NCBI GenBank assembly: GCA_035539855.1
Contig: DATLHO010000046.1
Location: 1-64,000, forward strand
Source: DATLHO01 sp035539855
GTDB lineage: Bacteria > Bacteroidota > Ignavibacteria > OLB7
DNA length: 64,000 nt
Direction of reading: 5' to 3'
This document shows, piece by piece, positions 1 through 8,450 of this stretch. A model generated the notes under the pieces. That model had not been told where the DNA came from, searched no databases, and saw nothing but the letters and a program-made list of their open reading frames with translations. The translations under genes and the position numbers were made by a program. Numbering within the stretch: position 1 is the first letter of the stretch; each line of letters begins with the position of its first letter.

Positions 1-218
1 TCGAGCGTAAAGCCCGTGCTCTCATGCACGAACCGTCCCCCCATCGCATCGCCGACATCATTGAGATACACGGCCTCAGCCCGAAAGCCCTCGACGACCT
101 GACCCTTCGACAACCCCTTCAGCACGGAGGCCGGCTGTGCAGGGAGATGTGGTGCGCTCATGAGTACAAGGAAAATCACAGGCAGGAGCAGCCGCAGCGG
201 TAGAGCAAAACGCGACAT
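1..218 (-). CDS. Secreted protein, N-terminal part only (possibly M16-type peptidase)
   Basis: This minus-strand frame starts at ATG 218 and runs off the left edge, giving 72 visible residues. Residues 1-28 form a signal peptide with a hydrophobic core (LLLPVIFLVLM) and an AQP-type cleavage region. The mature start includes VVEGFRAEAVYLND and GGRFVHESTGFTL. That pattern reminds me of the N-terminus of secreted insulinase-family (M16) proteins of Bacteroidota and Ignavibacteria, but the zinc motif would lie outside the window, so this is a weak recollection and not an assignment. A TATCTTCC element at 243-250 lies at promoter distance upstream. The gene points the same way as the vWA gene at 503-2269, across a repeat-filled spacer. 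Confidence 0.6.
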   Translation of the reverse strand, partial: MSRFALPLRLLLPVIFLVLMSAPHLPAQPASVLKGLSKGQVVEGFRAEAVYLNDVGDAMGGRFVHESTGFTL

Positions 219-242
219 GGTAGGAACGGAAAGATGTGTCGG

Positions 243-250
243 GGAAGATA
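243..250 (-). promoter_or_regulatory. Putative -7 element of the gene starting at 218
   Basis: The minus strand reads TATCTTCC, a TAnnTTnn match to the Bacteroidota-type -7 box, 25 bp upstream of ATG 218. The same TATCTT core precedes several other genes in this window. No clear -33 box is seen. Confidence 0.4.
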
Positions 251-255
251 CGGAA

Positions 256-489
256 GGGACAGGGCCTTCGGCCCAGGGGACAGCTGCGCAGGGGACAGGC
301 TGCGCCAGGGGACAGCTGCGCAGGGGACAGGCTGCGCCAGGGGACAGCTGCGCCCGGGTGGACGCAGATGCGAAAGGGCAGTGCCAGCAACGCCGGCCCT
401 GCCCTATCCATGTTCCGACCCCTCGCCGAAGGCGTGTCCCCTGCGAAGCTGTCCCCTGCGAAGCTGTCCCCTGGCCGAAGGCCTGTCCC
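256..489. repeat. GGGGACAG repeat cluster flanked by long inverted repeats
   Basis: The spacer between two minus-strand genes is built from GGGGACAG-type units. A 43-bp left arm (256-298) and a 41-bp right arm (449-489) are near-perfect inverted copies, both with the core GGCCTTCGGCC next to GGGGACAG. Inside, GGGGACAG recurs at 276, 291, 308, 323 and 340, alternating 15- and 17-bp steps, so it is a 32-bp tandem unit in about 2.5 copies. The right half carries the complementary CTGTCCCC units (from 435). No coding potential is convincing. It could fold as a very long hairpin or be a REP/MITE-like element. Confidence 0.75.
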
Positions 490-502
490 AGTCGCGAAGC
501 GA

Positions 503-2269
503 CTACCGAAGCGCGGCGCGGAGTTCGTCGGAGATCGCGACGTCCGAGACCCAGCGGCCGATGAGGCGGACCATGAGGTCGTCGAGGTATTCGATGTCGT
601 GCTTGCCGATCGAGGGCTTGAGGTGCGAGTTGCCGATGCCCGAGTCGTCAGTCAGGAATGTGTAGGTGCCGCCGGAGTAGATGCCGAGCAGCCGCAGCAG
701 GAACTCGGTCTCCTTGTCGATGCCGCTCGATGCCACGGGGATGATGCGGATGCCCTTCTCGGCCGCGCGCCGTGCGAGGTCCTGGATCTGGCGGATGCGT
801 CCCTCGTCGTAGTGCGGCGGCGCGTCGAGCACGAGGAACATGATCCGCGCCCGTGCGCTCGGGCTCCACTCATGATTGTCGATGCCGTCGGCGAGCGCCT
901 CTTCGACCGCCTCGGGGAAGTCTCCGCCGCCGCCGGCCTCGTTGTCGCGGATGAATCCGATCGCCTCGAACGTGCTCTCGGTGAACGGGAAACTGCGCAC
1001 GACGTAGTCGTCGCCCTGGTCGCGGTAGAAGTTCGCGCCGAGACGGATCGCGATGCGGTCGCTGTGATTCTCGCGCACGCGGTCGATGACGCTCTCGAGC
1101 TCGGACTTGATGTAGGTGATCTCGTCGCCCATCGATCCGGTCGCGTCGATCACGAACATGACGTCGAGCGTCGTCGGCGATGCGGCGGCGTCGCGCAGCT
1201 TCACGATGACCGGACCGGTGGAGCCGGCGGCGACGTTGTTGACGAAGGCCTTCGACTCGCCGGAGCGGACCTCGACGCGATAGGTGCCGGCCGGACGGCC
1301 GGCCACGCCGACGAAGAGCTCCGCGCGGCCGCGGTTGTCCGTGCGCGCGCGCCAGATCGTGCCGTTCTGTCCGTCGGTGAGCGTCACCTCGGCGTCGGCG
1401 ACCAGGCGCTCGCCGTCGACGGCGATGACGCTGATGCGGCTCGAGGGATCGAAGCCCCAGTACGGCAGGTGCTTCCCGAACTCCTCGGAGCCGGCGACGT
1501 CACGCCAGAAATCCCAGTTCATGAGATCGGACCACTCGCCGGCGGTGAGCTGGCCGGGGCGCTGCGGCTCGGTCGGCGGCATGGGCTCGATCCGCTCATC
1601 GGGGATCGTCGTCGGGCGATCCTCGGTCGTCGACGCCGGTGCGGTCGCGGTCGCGGCGCGCGGTGCTTCCTTCGAGACCGACATGCGGCGTGACAGGGTG
1701 GCATCCCGCGATGCCCCGACGCTGCGCGACGGCGCTGCATCGCCCACCTCCCCGAAATCCATCGGCGATGCGCCGGACGACTCAACGGCGATCGCGCGGC
1801 TTCCCGAGGAGCCCTCGGCGCCCGCTGCCATGGCCGGCGGCGGCGCGCTCATGACCATCGCGGTGCCGCCGTCGCCCATTGCAAGCCCGCCGCGACCGCC
1901 GCGCACCTTGTATCCATCCGTCCGCGTCGCCATCGCCGGCGCGGGCTTGACCGTGAGTCCCATCGCGACCTCGCCTCCGGCACGTACGGTCACATCGACC
2001 GTGTCGGCCAGGAATCCCGCGGCGGTGATCCGCAACCGGTACGTGCCGGCGCGCACCGAGCGGATACGGTAGCTGCCGTCGAGGCGCGCGTAGCTGCCGA
2101 GGCGCGGCACCGTGCCGAGCACCTCGACCGCGGCGCCCGCGACCGGCCTGCCCTCGGACGTGACGACCGTGCCGGTGATCGTGCCGACGGTCGTCGCGGA
2201 CAACTGCGCCAGGGCGACAGTGGAGATCAGGGCCAACAGGAGGGGAAGCAGCAGCAATCGGGTGTTCAT
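503..2269 (-). CDS. Secreted vWA-domain protein with carboxypeptidase regulatory-like domain
   Basis: 588 aa. Residues 1-22 are a signal peptide ending ALAQ. Residues about 27-105 form a carboxypeptidase-regulatory/Ig-like fold (GTITGTVVTSEGRPVAGAAV ... GSYRI ... AGTYRLRI). A low-complexity Met/Gly/Ala/Ser-rich linker follows (about 110-215), then a second small beta domain (about 285-355). A von Willebrand A domain starts near residue 368, with the metal-ion-adhesion motif DATGSMGDE at 375-383. It is probably periplasmic or cell-surface and may bind proteins through the MIDAS site. No enzymatic motif and no T9SS tail are seen. It is divergent from the DUF4175-type gene at 2505. The signal peptide supports the ATG at 2269. 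Confidence 0.85.
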   Translation of the reverse strand: MNTRLLLLPLLLALISTVALAQLSATTVGTITGTVVTSEGRPVAGAAVEVLGTVPRLGSYARLDGSYRIRSVRAGTYRLRITAAGFLADTVDVTVRAGGEVAMGLTVKPAPAMATRTDGYKVRGGRGGLAMGDGGTAMVMSAPPPAMAAGAEGSSGSRAIAVESSGASPMDFGEVGDAAPSRSVGASRDATLSRRMSVSKEAPRAATATAPASTTEDRPTTIPDERIEPMPPTEPQRPGQLTAGEWSDLMNWDFWRDVAGSEEFGKHLPYWGFDPSSRISVIAVDGERLVADAEVTLTDGQNGTIWRARTDNRGRAELFVGVAGRPAGTYRVEVRSGESKAFVNNVAAGSTGPVIVKLRDAAASPTTLDVMFVIDATGSMGDEITYIKSELESVIDRVRENHSDRIAIRLGANFYRDQGDDYVVRSFPFTESTFEAIGFIRDNEAGGGGDFPEAVEEALADGIDNHEWSPSARARIMFLVLDAPPHYDEGRIRQIQDLARRAAEKGIRIIPVASSGIDKETEFLLRLLGIYSGGTYTFLTDDSGIGNSHLKPSIGKHDIEYLDDLMVRLIGRWVSDVAISDELRAALR

Positions 2270-2307
2270 CGGAAGCCTCGAGAATCATCGTTCGACAAGC
2301 GGGAAGG

Positions 2308-2325
2308 CGTCGCAAACCTGCGACG
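2308..2325 (-). other. Hairpin in leader of vWA gene
   Basis: A 7-bp inverted repeat (CGTCGCA/TGCGACG with loop AACC) lies 38 bp upstream of the vWA start. It could be a leader structure or an operator. Its role is unknown. Confidence 0.3.
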
Positions 2326-2432
2326 TGAACAGGACGCGGGGCAAGGGATTGTGTGACAGGGGGATCCGGCAATCGGTGCCGGCCGGAGCCGTCTCCACCA
2401 TGGTTTTCCCTTTCGCCGGCCTTCGATTTGCA

Positions 2433-2440
2433 TACCTTCT
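2433..2440 (+). promoter_or_regulatory. Putative -7 element of the DUF4175-type gene
   Basis: TACCTTCT lies 64 bp upstream of ATG 2505. A TTTCG lies about 20 bp further up and could act as the -33 box. The match to TAnnTTTG is imperfect. Confidence 0.35.
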
Positions 2441-2504
2441 TCGTCCGCACCGGCCCATACCGGCACGGGGGAACAGACCAGGGGTCGCACCGTCTTTGCC
2501 TTCG

Positions 2505-5500
2505 ATGAATCCAGCATCACTCTACAGCGAGCTCACCGCGAAGATCCGTCGCGTCCGCCGTCGCGAGCGCACGCTTGCGCTGCAGACGGCGGTGCTCAAC
2601 GCGCTCGGAACGATCCTCACGACCTGGACCGTCGCGCTGACGCTCGAGGCGATCGGCCATTTCGACGCCCCGACGCGCGCGATAATTTACTGGGGCGCGG
2701 TCCTCGTCAGCGGCGCCGCCGCCGCGTTCATGCTCGCCCGTCCGCTGACGACGCTCGTGTTCCGGCCGCAGGACGACGACACCATCGCGCGGCGCGTCGG
2801 CACGCGCATCCCGGAGGTCGGCGACCGGCTCGTCAACACGCTGCAGCTCTATCGCACGCTTGACGGACGCACCGTCGCGATGGGATATTCTCCCGAGCTC
2901 ATGGAGGCGTCGATCGTCTCCCAGGGCGAGCCGCTGCGCCACTACGATTACGACATCATCCTGCGTCGTGAGGAGCGTCGTCGCGCGCTGGTGCTGTTCA
3001 TGGCATCGGCCGCGGTGCTCACGGGATTGTTCCTGACCGCGGGCGACGCCTACGCCGGCGCGTTCCAGCGACTGCGCCAGCACGACGTGCACTACAGCAA
3101 GCCCGCTCCGTTCGTGCTCGCGATCGCGCCGGGCGACACGAAGCTGACGCGGGGAGACTCCCTGGCGATCACGATCACCGCGACCGGCGTTCCCCCGCGC
3201 AGCGTCAAGCTGTACACGCAGGTCGAGGGCTCCAAGGACTTCGACGCGGTCGAGATCCGCATCGGCGCCGACGGACGGTTCCGCCACACGCTCGGCGGCG
3301 TGGCTGCGACCACGCGCTACTATGCCGCCGCGAGCTACGTGCGCACGGCCGTGCACACGATCGCCGTGATCGACCGGCCGGAGATCAAGCGACTGCAGGT
3401 AAGCGTCTCGGCGCCGGGCCGCGCGACCGAGCGACTGCCGGAGAACACCGGCGACGTCCGAGGCATGCGCGGCGCGACGGTCGCCGTGCGCGTGGAGACG
3501 AACATCGAGCCGGCGCGCGCGACGATCGTGCAGTTGTTTCCGCGCGCGACGTTCCGGCCGGTCTCCGGTTCGAGTCCGGTGGTCGCGCAGTACGACACGG
3601 TGCGCCTTCCGATGAAGATCGATGGGACCGTCGCCAGCGGCGGCTTCCGGCTGCAGCGCGACGGACGCTACTACGTGTCGCTCGTCTCGCGCGACGGGCT
3701 GGCGAACACCGCGCCGATCAGCTACACGATGAGCGCGCAGACCGACGGTCCGCCGACGATCACGTTGCTGCAGCCCGGCGAGGACACGACGCTCGTCGCC
3801 GAGAACATGCTCGTGCCGACGCAGGTGCAGATCGGCGACGACTTCGGCTTCTCGCGACTGCGCCTGTACTACCGACTGACCGCCAGTCGCTACGGCATGC
3901 CGTGGAAGTCCTTCCGCTCCATCGCGATCCCGATTCCCTCCGGCGCCGCGACGTCGATCGACGTGCCGTACATGTGGGATCTCACCGGCCAGGACATGAC
4001 GCCCGAGGACGAGCTCGAGGTCTACTTCGAGGTCGCCGACAACGACCGCATCGGCGGACCGAAGACGGCGCGCACGAAGACCGTCGTCGTCCGCTTCCCG
4101 TCGCTCGACGAGCTGCTGCGACAGGCCGACGAGATGCAGCAGAACGCGACCGCCGAGCTCGACAACGTGCTCAAGCAGGCCGCCGAGGCGCGCCGGCAGA
4201 TGGAGGAGGTGCACCGCGAGCTCCTCAAGCAGCTCGCGCAGAACCAGTCGCAGGCGGGCTGGCAGCAGAACCAGAAGCTGCAGGACCTCATGCGCCAGCA
4301 CGAGCAGATGGAGCAGAACCTGCAGAAGACCGCCGAGCAGCTCCGCGAGATGAGCGAGCGCCTGAAGCAGGCGCAGGCGATCTCGCCGGAGACGCTGAAG
4401 AAGTACGGCGATCTGCAGAAGCTCTTCGAGAAGATCAAGGATCCGGAGCTGCGCCGGTCGATGGAGCAGATGCAGAAGGCGATGGAGCAGATGACGCCCG
4501 AGCAGGTCGCCGAGGCGATGAAGAACTACAAGTTCAACGAGGAGCAGTTCCGCGCATCGATTGAGCGGACGATGAAGATCCTCGAGCGCATGGCCGCCGA
4601 GCAGAAGGTCGACGAGATGATCCGTCGCGCGGAGGAGCTTGCGAAGCAGCAGGAGAAGCTCAACCAGGAGATGGCGCAGACGAAGCCGCAGAATGGCGCG
4701 AAGCGCAACGAGCTGGCCGAGCGGCAGAAGGATCTCGCGAAGGATGCCGAGGCGATGCAGCAGCAGCTCAAGGAGCTCGCCGAGCAGATGCGCGAGCTCG
4801 GCCAGGACATGCCCAACCAGGAGATGCAGGACGCCGAGCAGCAGATGCAGCAGAGCGATCCCGGCGAGCAGATGGATCAGGCCGCCGAGCAGATGCAGCA
4901 GGGCGACATGCAGCAGGCGCAGCAGAAGGGACAGCAGGCGAAGCAGTCGGCCGAGGCGATGAAGCAGAAGATGCAGGCCGTCAAGCAGAAGATGCAGGAG
5001 AACTCCGAGAAGCAGGTCGCCCAGAAGATGAAGAAGGCGATGCAGGAGCTGCTCGAGCTCTCGAAGCGCGAGGAGGAGATCAAGAAGCAGACCGACGCCG
5101 CGCAGGCGAACTCACCGCAGTTCCGCGACCTCGCGCAGCAGCAGCAGCAGGCGCGCGAGGATCTCAAGAACACGACGAACGATCTCGCCGAGCTCTCGCA
5201 GAAGTCCTTCGCGGTGACGCCGGAGATGGGCAAGGAGCTCGGCGACGCGATGAAGAGCATGCAGGAGGCGACGCAGTCGCTCGAGCAGCGTGACGGGCAG
5301 AAGGCGTCCGAGAAGGAGGGTCAGGCGATGGGCTCGCTCAACCGCGCGGCGATGATGCTGCAGAACGCGCTCGCGCAGATGCAGAAGGGACAGCAGGGTC
5401 AGCAGGGCGAGGGAGGAATGGGCCAGGGCATGCAGTCGTTCCAGCAGCGCATGCAGGAGATGGCCGCGCAGCAGCAGATGATCAACATGGCGATGGGCCA

Positions 5501-6059
5501 GCAGGGCCAGGGCCAGCAGGGCGACGGACAGGGTCAGGGCCAGCAGCAGGGGAAGAAGGGAGGCAAGCAGGGCGAAGGCCAGGGCGAGGGAGAAGGCGAG
5601 GGCGGACCGAACGGCGAGCGGATGCGTCGGCTGCAGCAGCAGCAGAGCGACGTCAAGAAATCACTCGACCAGCTCAACCGCGAGGCGAAGGAGAGCGGCG
5701 GCACGCGCAAGAACATCGTCGGCGACCTCGAGCGCGCCGCGCGCGAGATCGAGGAAGTCCTGCGCGATATCCGCTCCGGCGCGGTGACGTCCGAGACGCG
5801 CCAGCGCCAGGACCGCATCCTCAGCCGCATGCTCGACGCGATCAAGTCCACCCGCGAGCGCGACTTCGAAAAGGAGCGCGAGTCGAAGCCGGGCACCGAC
5901 GTCGTGCGCACGAGCCCGCCGGGCTTCACGCTCCCCGAGCCCGAGGAGATCCGCCGCGCCCAGCGCGACGCCCTCGAGGGCAAGGAGGCGGGGTACACGA
6001 AGGATTATGAGTTCATGATCAGGAAGTACTTCGAGTCGCTCGGGCGCGGAACGAACTAG
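2505..6059 (+). CDS. DUF4175-like membrane-anchored giant coiled-coil protein
   Basis: 1184 aa from ATG 2505. The frame is open further upstream, but that stretch lacks coding character. Two hydrophobic segments (about 25-75) and a third near residue 165 anchor the N-terminus in the inner membrane. Residues about 200-530 are beta-rich, Ig-like repeats. The rest is a very long coiled coil (about 535-1010) rich in Gln, Met, Glu and Lys, followed by a Gly/Gln-rich stretch (GQGQQG type) and a charged C-terminal helix region. This architecture matches the DUF4175 family common in Bacteroidota, of unknown function and often near vWA/BatA-type genes. It is consistent with the divergent vWA neighbour. 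A strong hairpin terminator follows at 6092. Confidence 0.8.
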   Translation: MNPASLYSELTAKIRRVRRRERTLALQTAVLNALGTILTTWTVALTLEAIGHFDAPTRAIIYWGAVLVSGAAAAFMLARPLTTLVFRPQDDDTIARRVGTRIPEVGDRLVNTLQLYRTLDGRTVAMGYSPELMEASIVSQGEPLRHYDYDIILRREERRRALVLFMASAAVLTGLFLTAGDAYAGAFQRLRQHDVHYSKPAPFVLAIAPGDTKLTRGDSLAITITATGVPPRSVKLYTQVEGSKDFDAVEIRIGADGRFRHTLGGVAATTRYYAAASYVRTAVHTIAVIDRPEIKRLQVSVSAPGRATERLPENTGDVRGMRGATVAVRVETNIEPARATIVQLFPRATFRPVSGSSPVVAQYDTVRLPMKIDGTVASGGFRLQRDGRYYVSLVSRDGLANTAPISYTMSAQTDGPPTITLLQPGEDTTLVAENMLVPTQVQIGDDFGFSRLRLYYRLTASRYGMPWKSFRSIAIPIPSGAATSIDVPYMWDLTGQDMTPEDELEVYFEVADNDRIGGPKTARTKTVVVRFPSLDELLRQADEMQQNATAELDNVLKQAAEARRQMEEVHRELLKQLAQNQSQAGWQQNQKLQDLMRQHEQMEQNLQKTAEQLREMSERLKQAQAISPETLKKYGDLQKLFEKIKDPELRRSMEQMQKAMEQMTPEQVAEAMKNYKFNEEQFRASIERTMKILERMAAEQKVDEMIRRAEELAKQQEKLNQEMAQTKPQNGAKRNELAERQKDLAKDAEAMQQQLKELAEQMRELGQDMPNQEMQDAEQQMQQSDPGEQMDQAAEQMQQGDMQQAQQKGQQAKQSAEAMKQKMQAVKQKMQENSEKQVAQKMKKAMQELLELSKREEEIKKQTDAAQANSPQFRDLAQQQQQAREDLKNTTNDLAELSQKSFAVTPEMGKELGDAMKSMQEATQSLEQRDGQKASEKEGQAMGSLNRAAMMLQNALAQMQKGQQGQQGEGGMGQGMQSFQQRMQEMAAQQQMINMAMGQQGQGQQGDGQGQGQQQGKKGGKQGEGQGEGEGEGGPNGERMRRLQQQQSDVKKSLDQLNREAKESGGTRKNIVGDLERAAREIEEVLRDIRSGAVTSETRQRQDRILSRMLDAIKSTRERDFEKERESKPGTDVVRTSPPGFTLPEPEEIRRAQRDALEGKEAGYTKDYEFMIRKYFESLGRGTN

Positions 6060-6091
6060 TCGCAACGCACGCTCTCGCTCACGCCGTTCTC

Positions 6092-6120
6092 GGGGCGGTC
6101 CATGTTCGATGGACCGCCCC
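6092..6120. terminator. Bidirectional hairpin terminator
   Basis: A perfect 12-bp stem (GGGGCGGTCCAT/ATGGACCGCCCC, loop GTTCG) lies between convergent genes ending at 6059 and 6166. It has no long T-run but is well placed for both strands. Confidence 0.75.
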
Positions 6121-6165
6121 GGTCCGCTTAATGTGGTAGGACCCGAAGTGGAATGTCGTTCGTCA

Positions 6166-6375
6166 TCATCTTCGCTGACCGGCCGCTCGGTCCAGGGCTT
6201 CCTGCTGGTGAGCGAGTACGGTGCGGGCGAACTCGCACCGCTGACCGAGCGCCTCCCTGTTGAGCAGCCTCAATTGCTCCTGGAGCGTCGACTGCTGCAA
6301 CAGCGCAAGCTCGAGACCGAGACGGATCTCCTCGATCATCTCGTCGATCGGCGGCACTGGGTTCGGTTGATCCAT
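6166..6375 (-). CDS. Small 69-aa helical protein downstream of the TPR regulator
   Basis: 69 aa starting MDQPNPVPPIDEMIEEIRLG and rich in Leu, Glu and Gln, predicted almost entirely helical (short coiled coil). Its ATG (6375) lies 8 nt after the stop of the TPR/HTH gene. A G-rich GGGGG just upstream may serve as ribosome binding site, so the two genes are likely one transcript. I recognise no family. It could be an accessory or partner of the regulator. A longer upstream start at 6489 would overlap the regulator and is not favoured. Confidence 0.5.
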   Translation of the reverse strand: MDQPNPVPPIDEMIEEIRLGLELALLQQSTLQEQLRLLNREALGQRCEFARTVLAHQQEALDRAAGQRR

Positions 6376-6383
6376 CGGGCCCC

Positions 6384-8302
6384 CTAACGGATTGCCGCGA
6401 GCACCGCATAGACATCCTGCTCGCGCGTCAGGCCGAGCTTTTTGCGGATGTTGAGGCGGTGCCACTCGATGCTTCGCTCCGACTTGCACATCAGGTGCGC
6501 GACCTCCAGTGACGTGAGGTTCATTCGCAGGAACGAGCAGATCTTCAGCTCCATCTTCGTCAGCTCCGGATACGTTGTTATCAGCTGCGACTGAAACGCC
6601 GGGTACGTCTGTTGGAAGTCGGCTTCGAACTTCGCCCAGTCTATCGCCGCGCAGGGAAGGTCCTTGAGCTTCTCGCGTATCTGTTTTACGATGTCGAGAA
6701 GATCGCTATTGCCGCGCATTATTGCTCGAAGATCGTTGCGGAATTTCCCAAGCAGCTCAGTCTGTTTTGCGAGACTTAATGCGGTCGATGCAAGTTCCCT
6801 CTGTTTGTGCTCGAGATCGCGCTCGAGGAGTGTGGCCCGAAGGTTCGCCGCTAGGGCGGCCGAGTGATCGCTCGTTCGCTGCGCCTCTAGACTCGCCATC
6901 GCACGCTGGTGTTGAATCGAGAGAACGCGCAAATGGGCTGCAGCTGACTGCAATTCGCAACGGAGGACTCGATGGGCTTCGAAATGGTAGCGCGCGATCT
7001 CCAGATAGCCGGTTTCACCATAAAGGTGACTGAGCTCCTGATGATACCAAGCACGCGCATCCTTGGCACTGTCCAGCTGCGCTATTCCTTCTTCCAGATA
7101 CGATATTGCAGCCGCGACATCGCGATGAGGATTGATCGGATGAGCTAACGCGACCCCGATCGCGCCCAACCACCTGCCGAGTTCATTGCGCGTGCCGACC
7201 GTGCGTGCTGCCTCGATCGCGGCCTCGAAACTCTTCCTCGCCTCAACAAACTCAAAGCATTCGATTTGTAGTAGGCCCGACAACCCAAGAGCGAACGACA
7301 TCTCTACGCAATTGCCGCACGACCGCATCAATGTCGTGGCCTGGTTGACATACGCCCTTGCCTCAGAAAACCGGCCGGCACAATAATGCGCTTCACCGAT
7401 TATGCCATTCAAGGCCGCCATATAGTTTTGATCGGATTCAGCTAGCACTGCCAGTGCTTTCTGAGCATATTCGATTGTGCAGTCGACATCCCTTAGATTG
7501 GCACAGACTAACGCAATTTCCGTTAGACAGAACGCGACGTATGTTGGCAATCCCACTTGCTCAGCGACATTCAGTGCATCGAACAGTGCATCGAGGGCGC
7601 TGGCATATTGGCCGGTCTCGTTTCGGCATTGGCCAAGACTATTCAGGACAACGGCTTTGTGAGTCATGTTCCCGCTAGCTTCACTTGCACGCAGCGCGAT
7701 CTCGAGCACCTCCATTGCACCAGAGCAATCACCCCGAAACCGCATAACCTGGGAGAGAGTTGCCGCGCTCATTGCTATGCCTCCTTCATATCCAATGTCG
7801 CGCGAAGCCGATAGAGCCTTCACGGCTTCGCGCTCCGACTGCACCAGATCGCCGAGTTTGCCAAGGATGGCGCTGAGCATGGAACGGCAGTCCGCGATCG
7901 CGCGAGCATCTGCACACGACTCCGCGATGGCTAGGCCGCGTTGGATCGTATCGCGTGCCATCTCCAAGCGCTCTCCGTGCGCAAGTGCCCGACTGAGTTC
8001 GTAAAGCGCGCGATGCTGGCCGGCGCGATCTTGCAGGCGTTGGGAAAGTTCACTTGCGCGGAGAGCGAGGTCATGCGCGGCGGCAACTTCGCCTAGAACA
8101 CAGTGTGCTTGGCTCGAGCGGTATAGCACGTAGGCAAGTGCTGAATCGTCGGACGCGCCCCTGCCGCGACTTCAAGTTCAGCGCAGAGCAGAAGAACGTC
8201 CAACGCGCTCTCCTTGGACCGAACCTTGAGTGTCTGCAATCTTCTGAATCGTTCGCCATTTGCCATCGACTCGAAGACTGCAGCCGGCCGATCAATCGAC
8301 AT
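6384..8302 (-). pseudogene. TPR-repeat transcriptional regulator with C-terminal HTH, frameshifted near 8160
   Basis: The main frame encodes about 581 aa of TPR-like helical repeats, a coiled coil (about 400-450) and a C-terminal LuxR/GerE-like helix-turn-helix (LTKMELKICSFLRMNLTS ... SERSIEWHRLNIRKKLGL). It has no natural start: its upstream end is a GTG inside a repeat. A second frame reading MSIDRPAAVFES ... LLLCAELEVAAG supplies the missing N-terminus. It joins in phase if one extra G is present in the GGGG run at 8158-8161, giving a continuous TPR helix pair. ATG 8302 has an AAAGGA ribosome binding site. So this is either a true frameshift or a sequencing error in one gene of about 640 aa. 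Such cytoplasmic TPR-HTH regulators are common in Bacteroidota; the target is unknown. Confidence 0.7.
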
Positions 8303-8409
8303 CGCGGGATCCTTTGATGACATTGGTTTCATCCGCGTTTGTGGTCGATAGGGTTCAGGCGTGCGCCAGGGTACATGGCACGTCCGCCACGGCTTTGCGA
8401 GAAAGAGGG

Positions 8410-8435
8410 CTGCGGAGAATGACCGATCTCCGCAG
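8410..8435 (-). terminator. Terminator of the FDPG-repeat propeller gene
   Basis: A 9-bp stem (CTGCGGAGA/TCTCCGCAG, 8-nt loop) lies 15 bp past the stop at 8451. On the minus strand it is followed by a pyrimidine-rich CCCTCTTTCTC. Confidence 0.65.
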
Positions 8436-8450
8436 CTCTTCACAATTCGA

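Noticed and set aside
276..355. Possible CRISPR array
   Set aside because: The regular repeats are contiguous 15/17-bp units without unique spacers, and no cas genes are present.
2517..4301. A 594-aa minus-strand open frame
   Set aside because: It is antisense to the DUF4175-type gene and rich in Arg/His/Leu without motifs.
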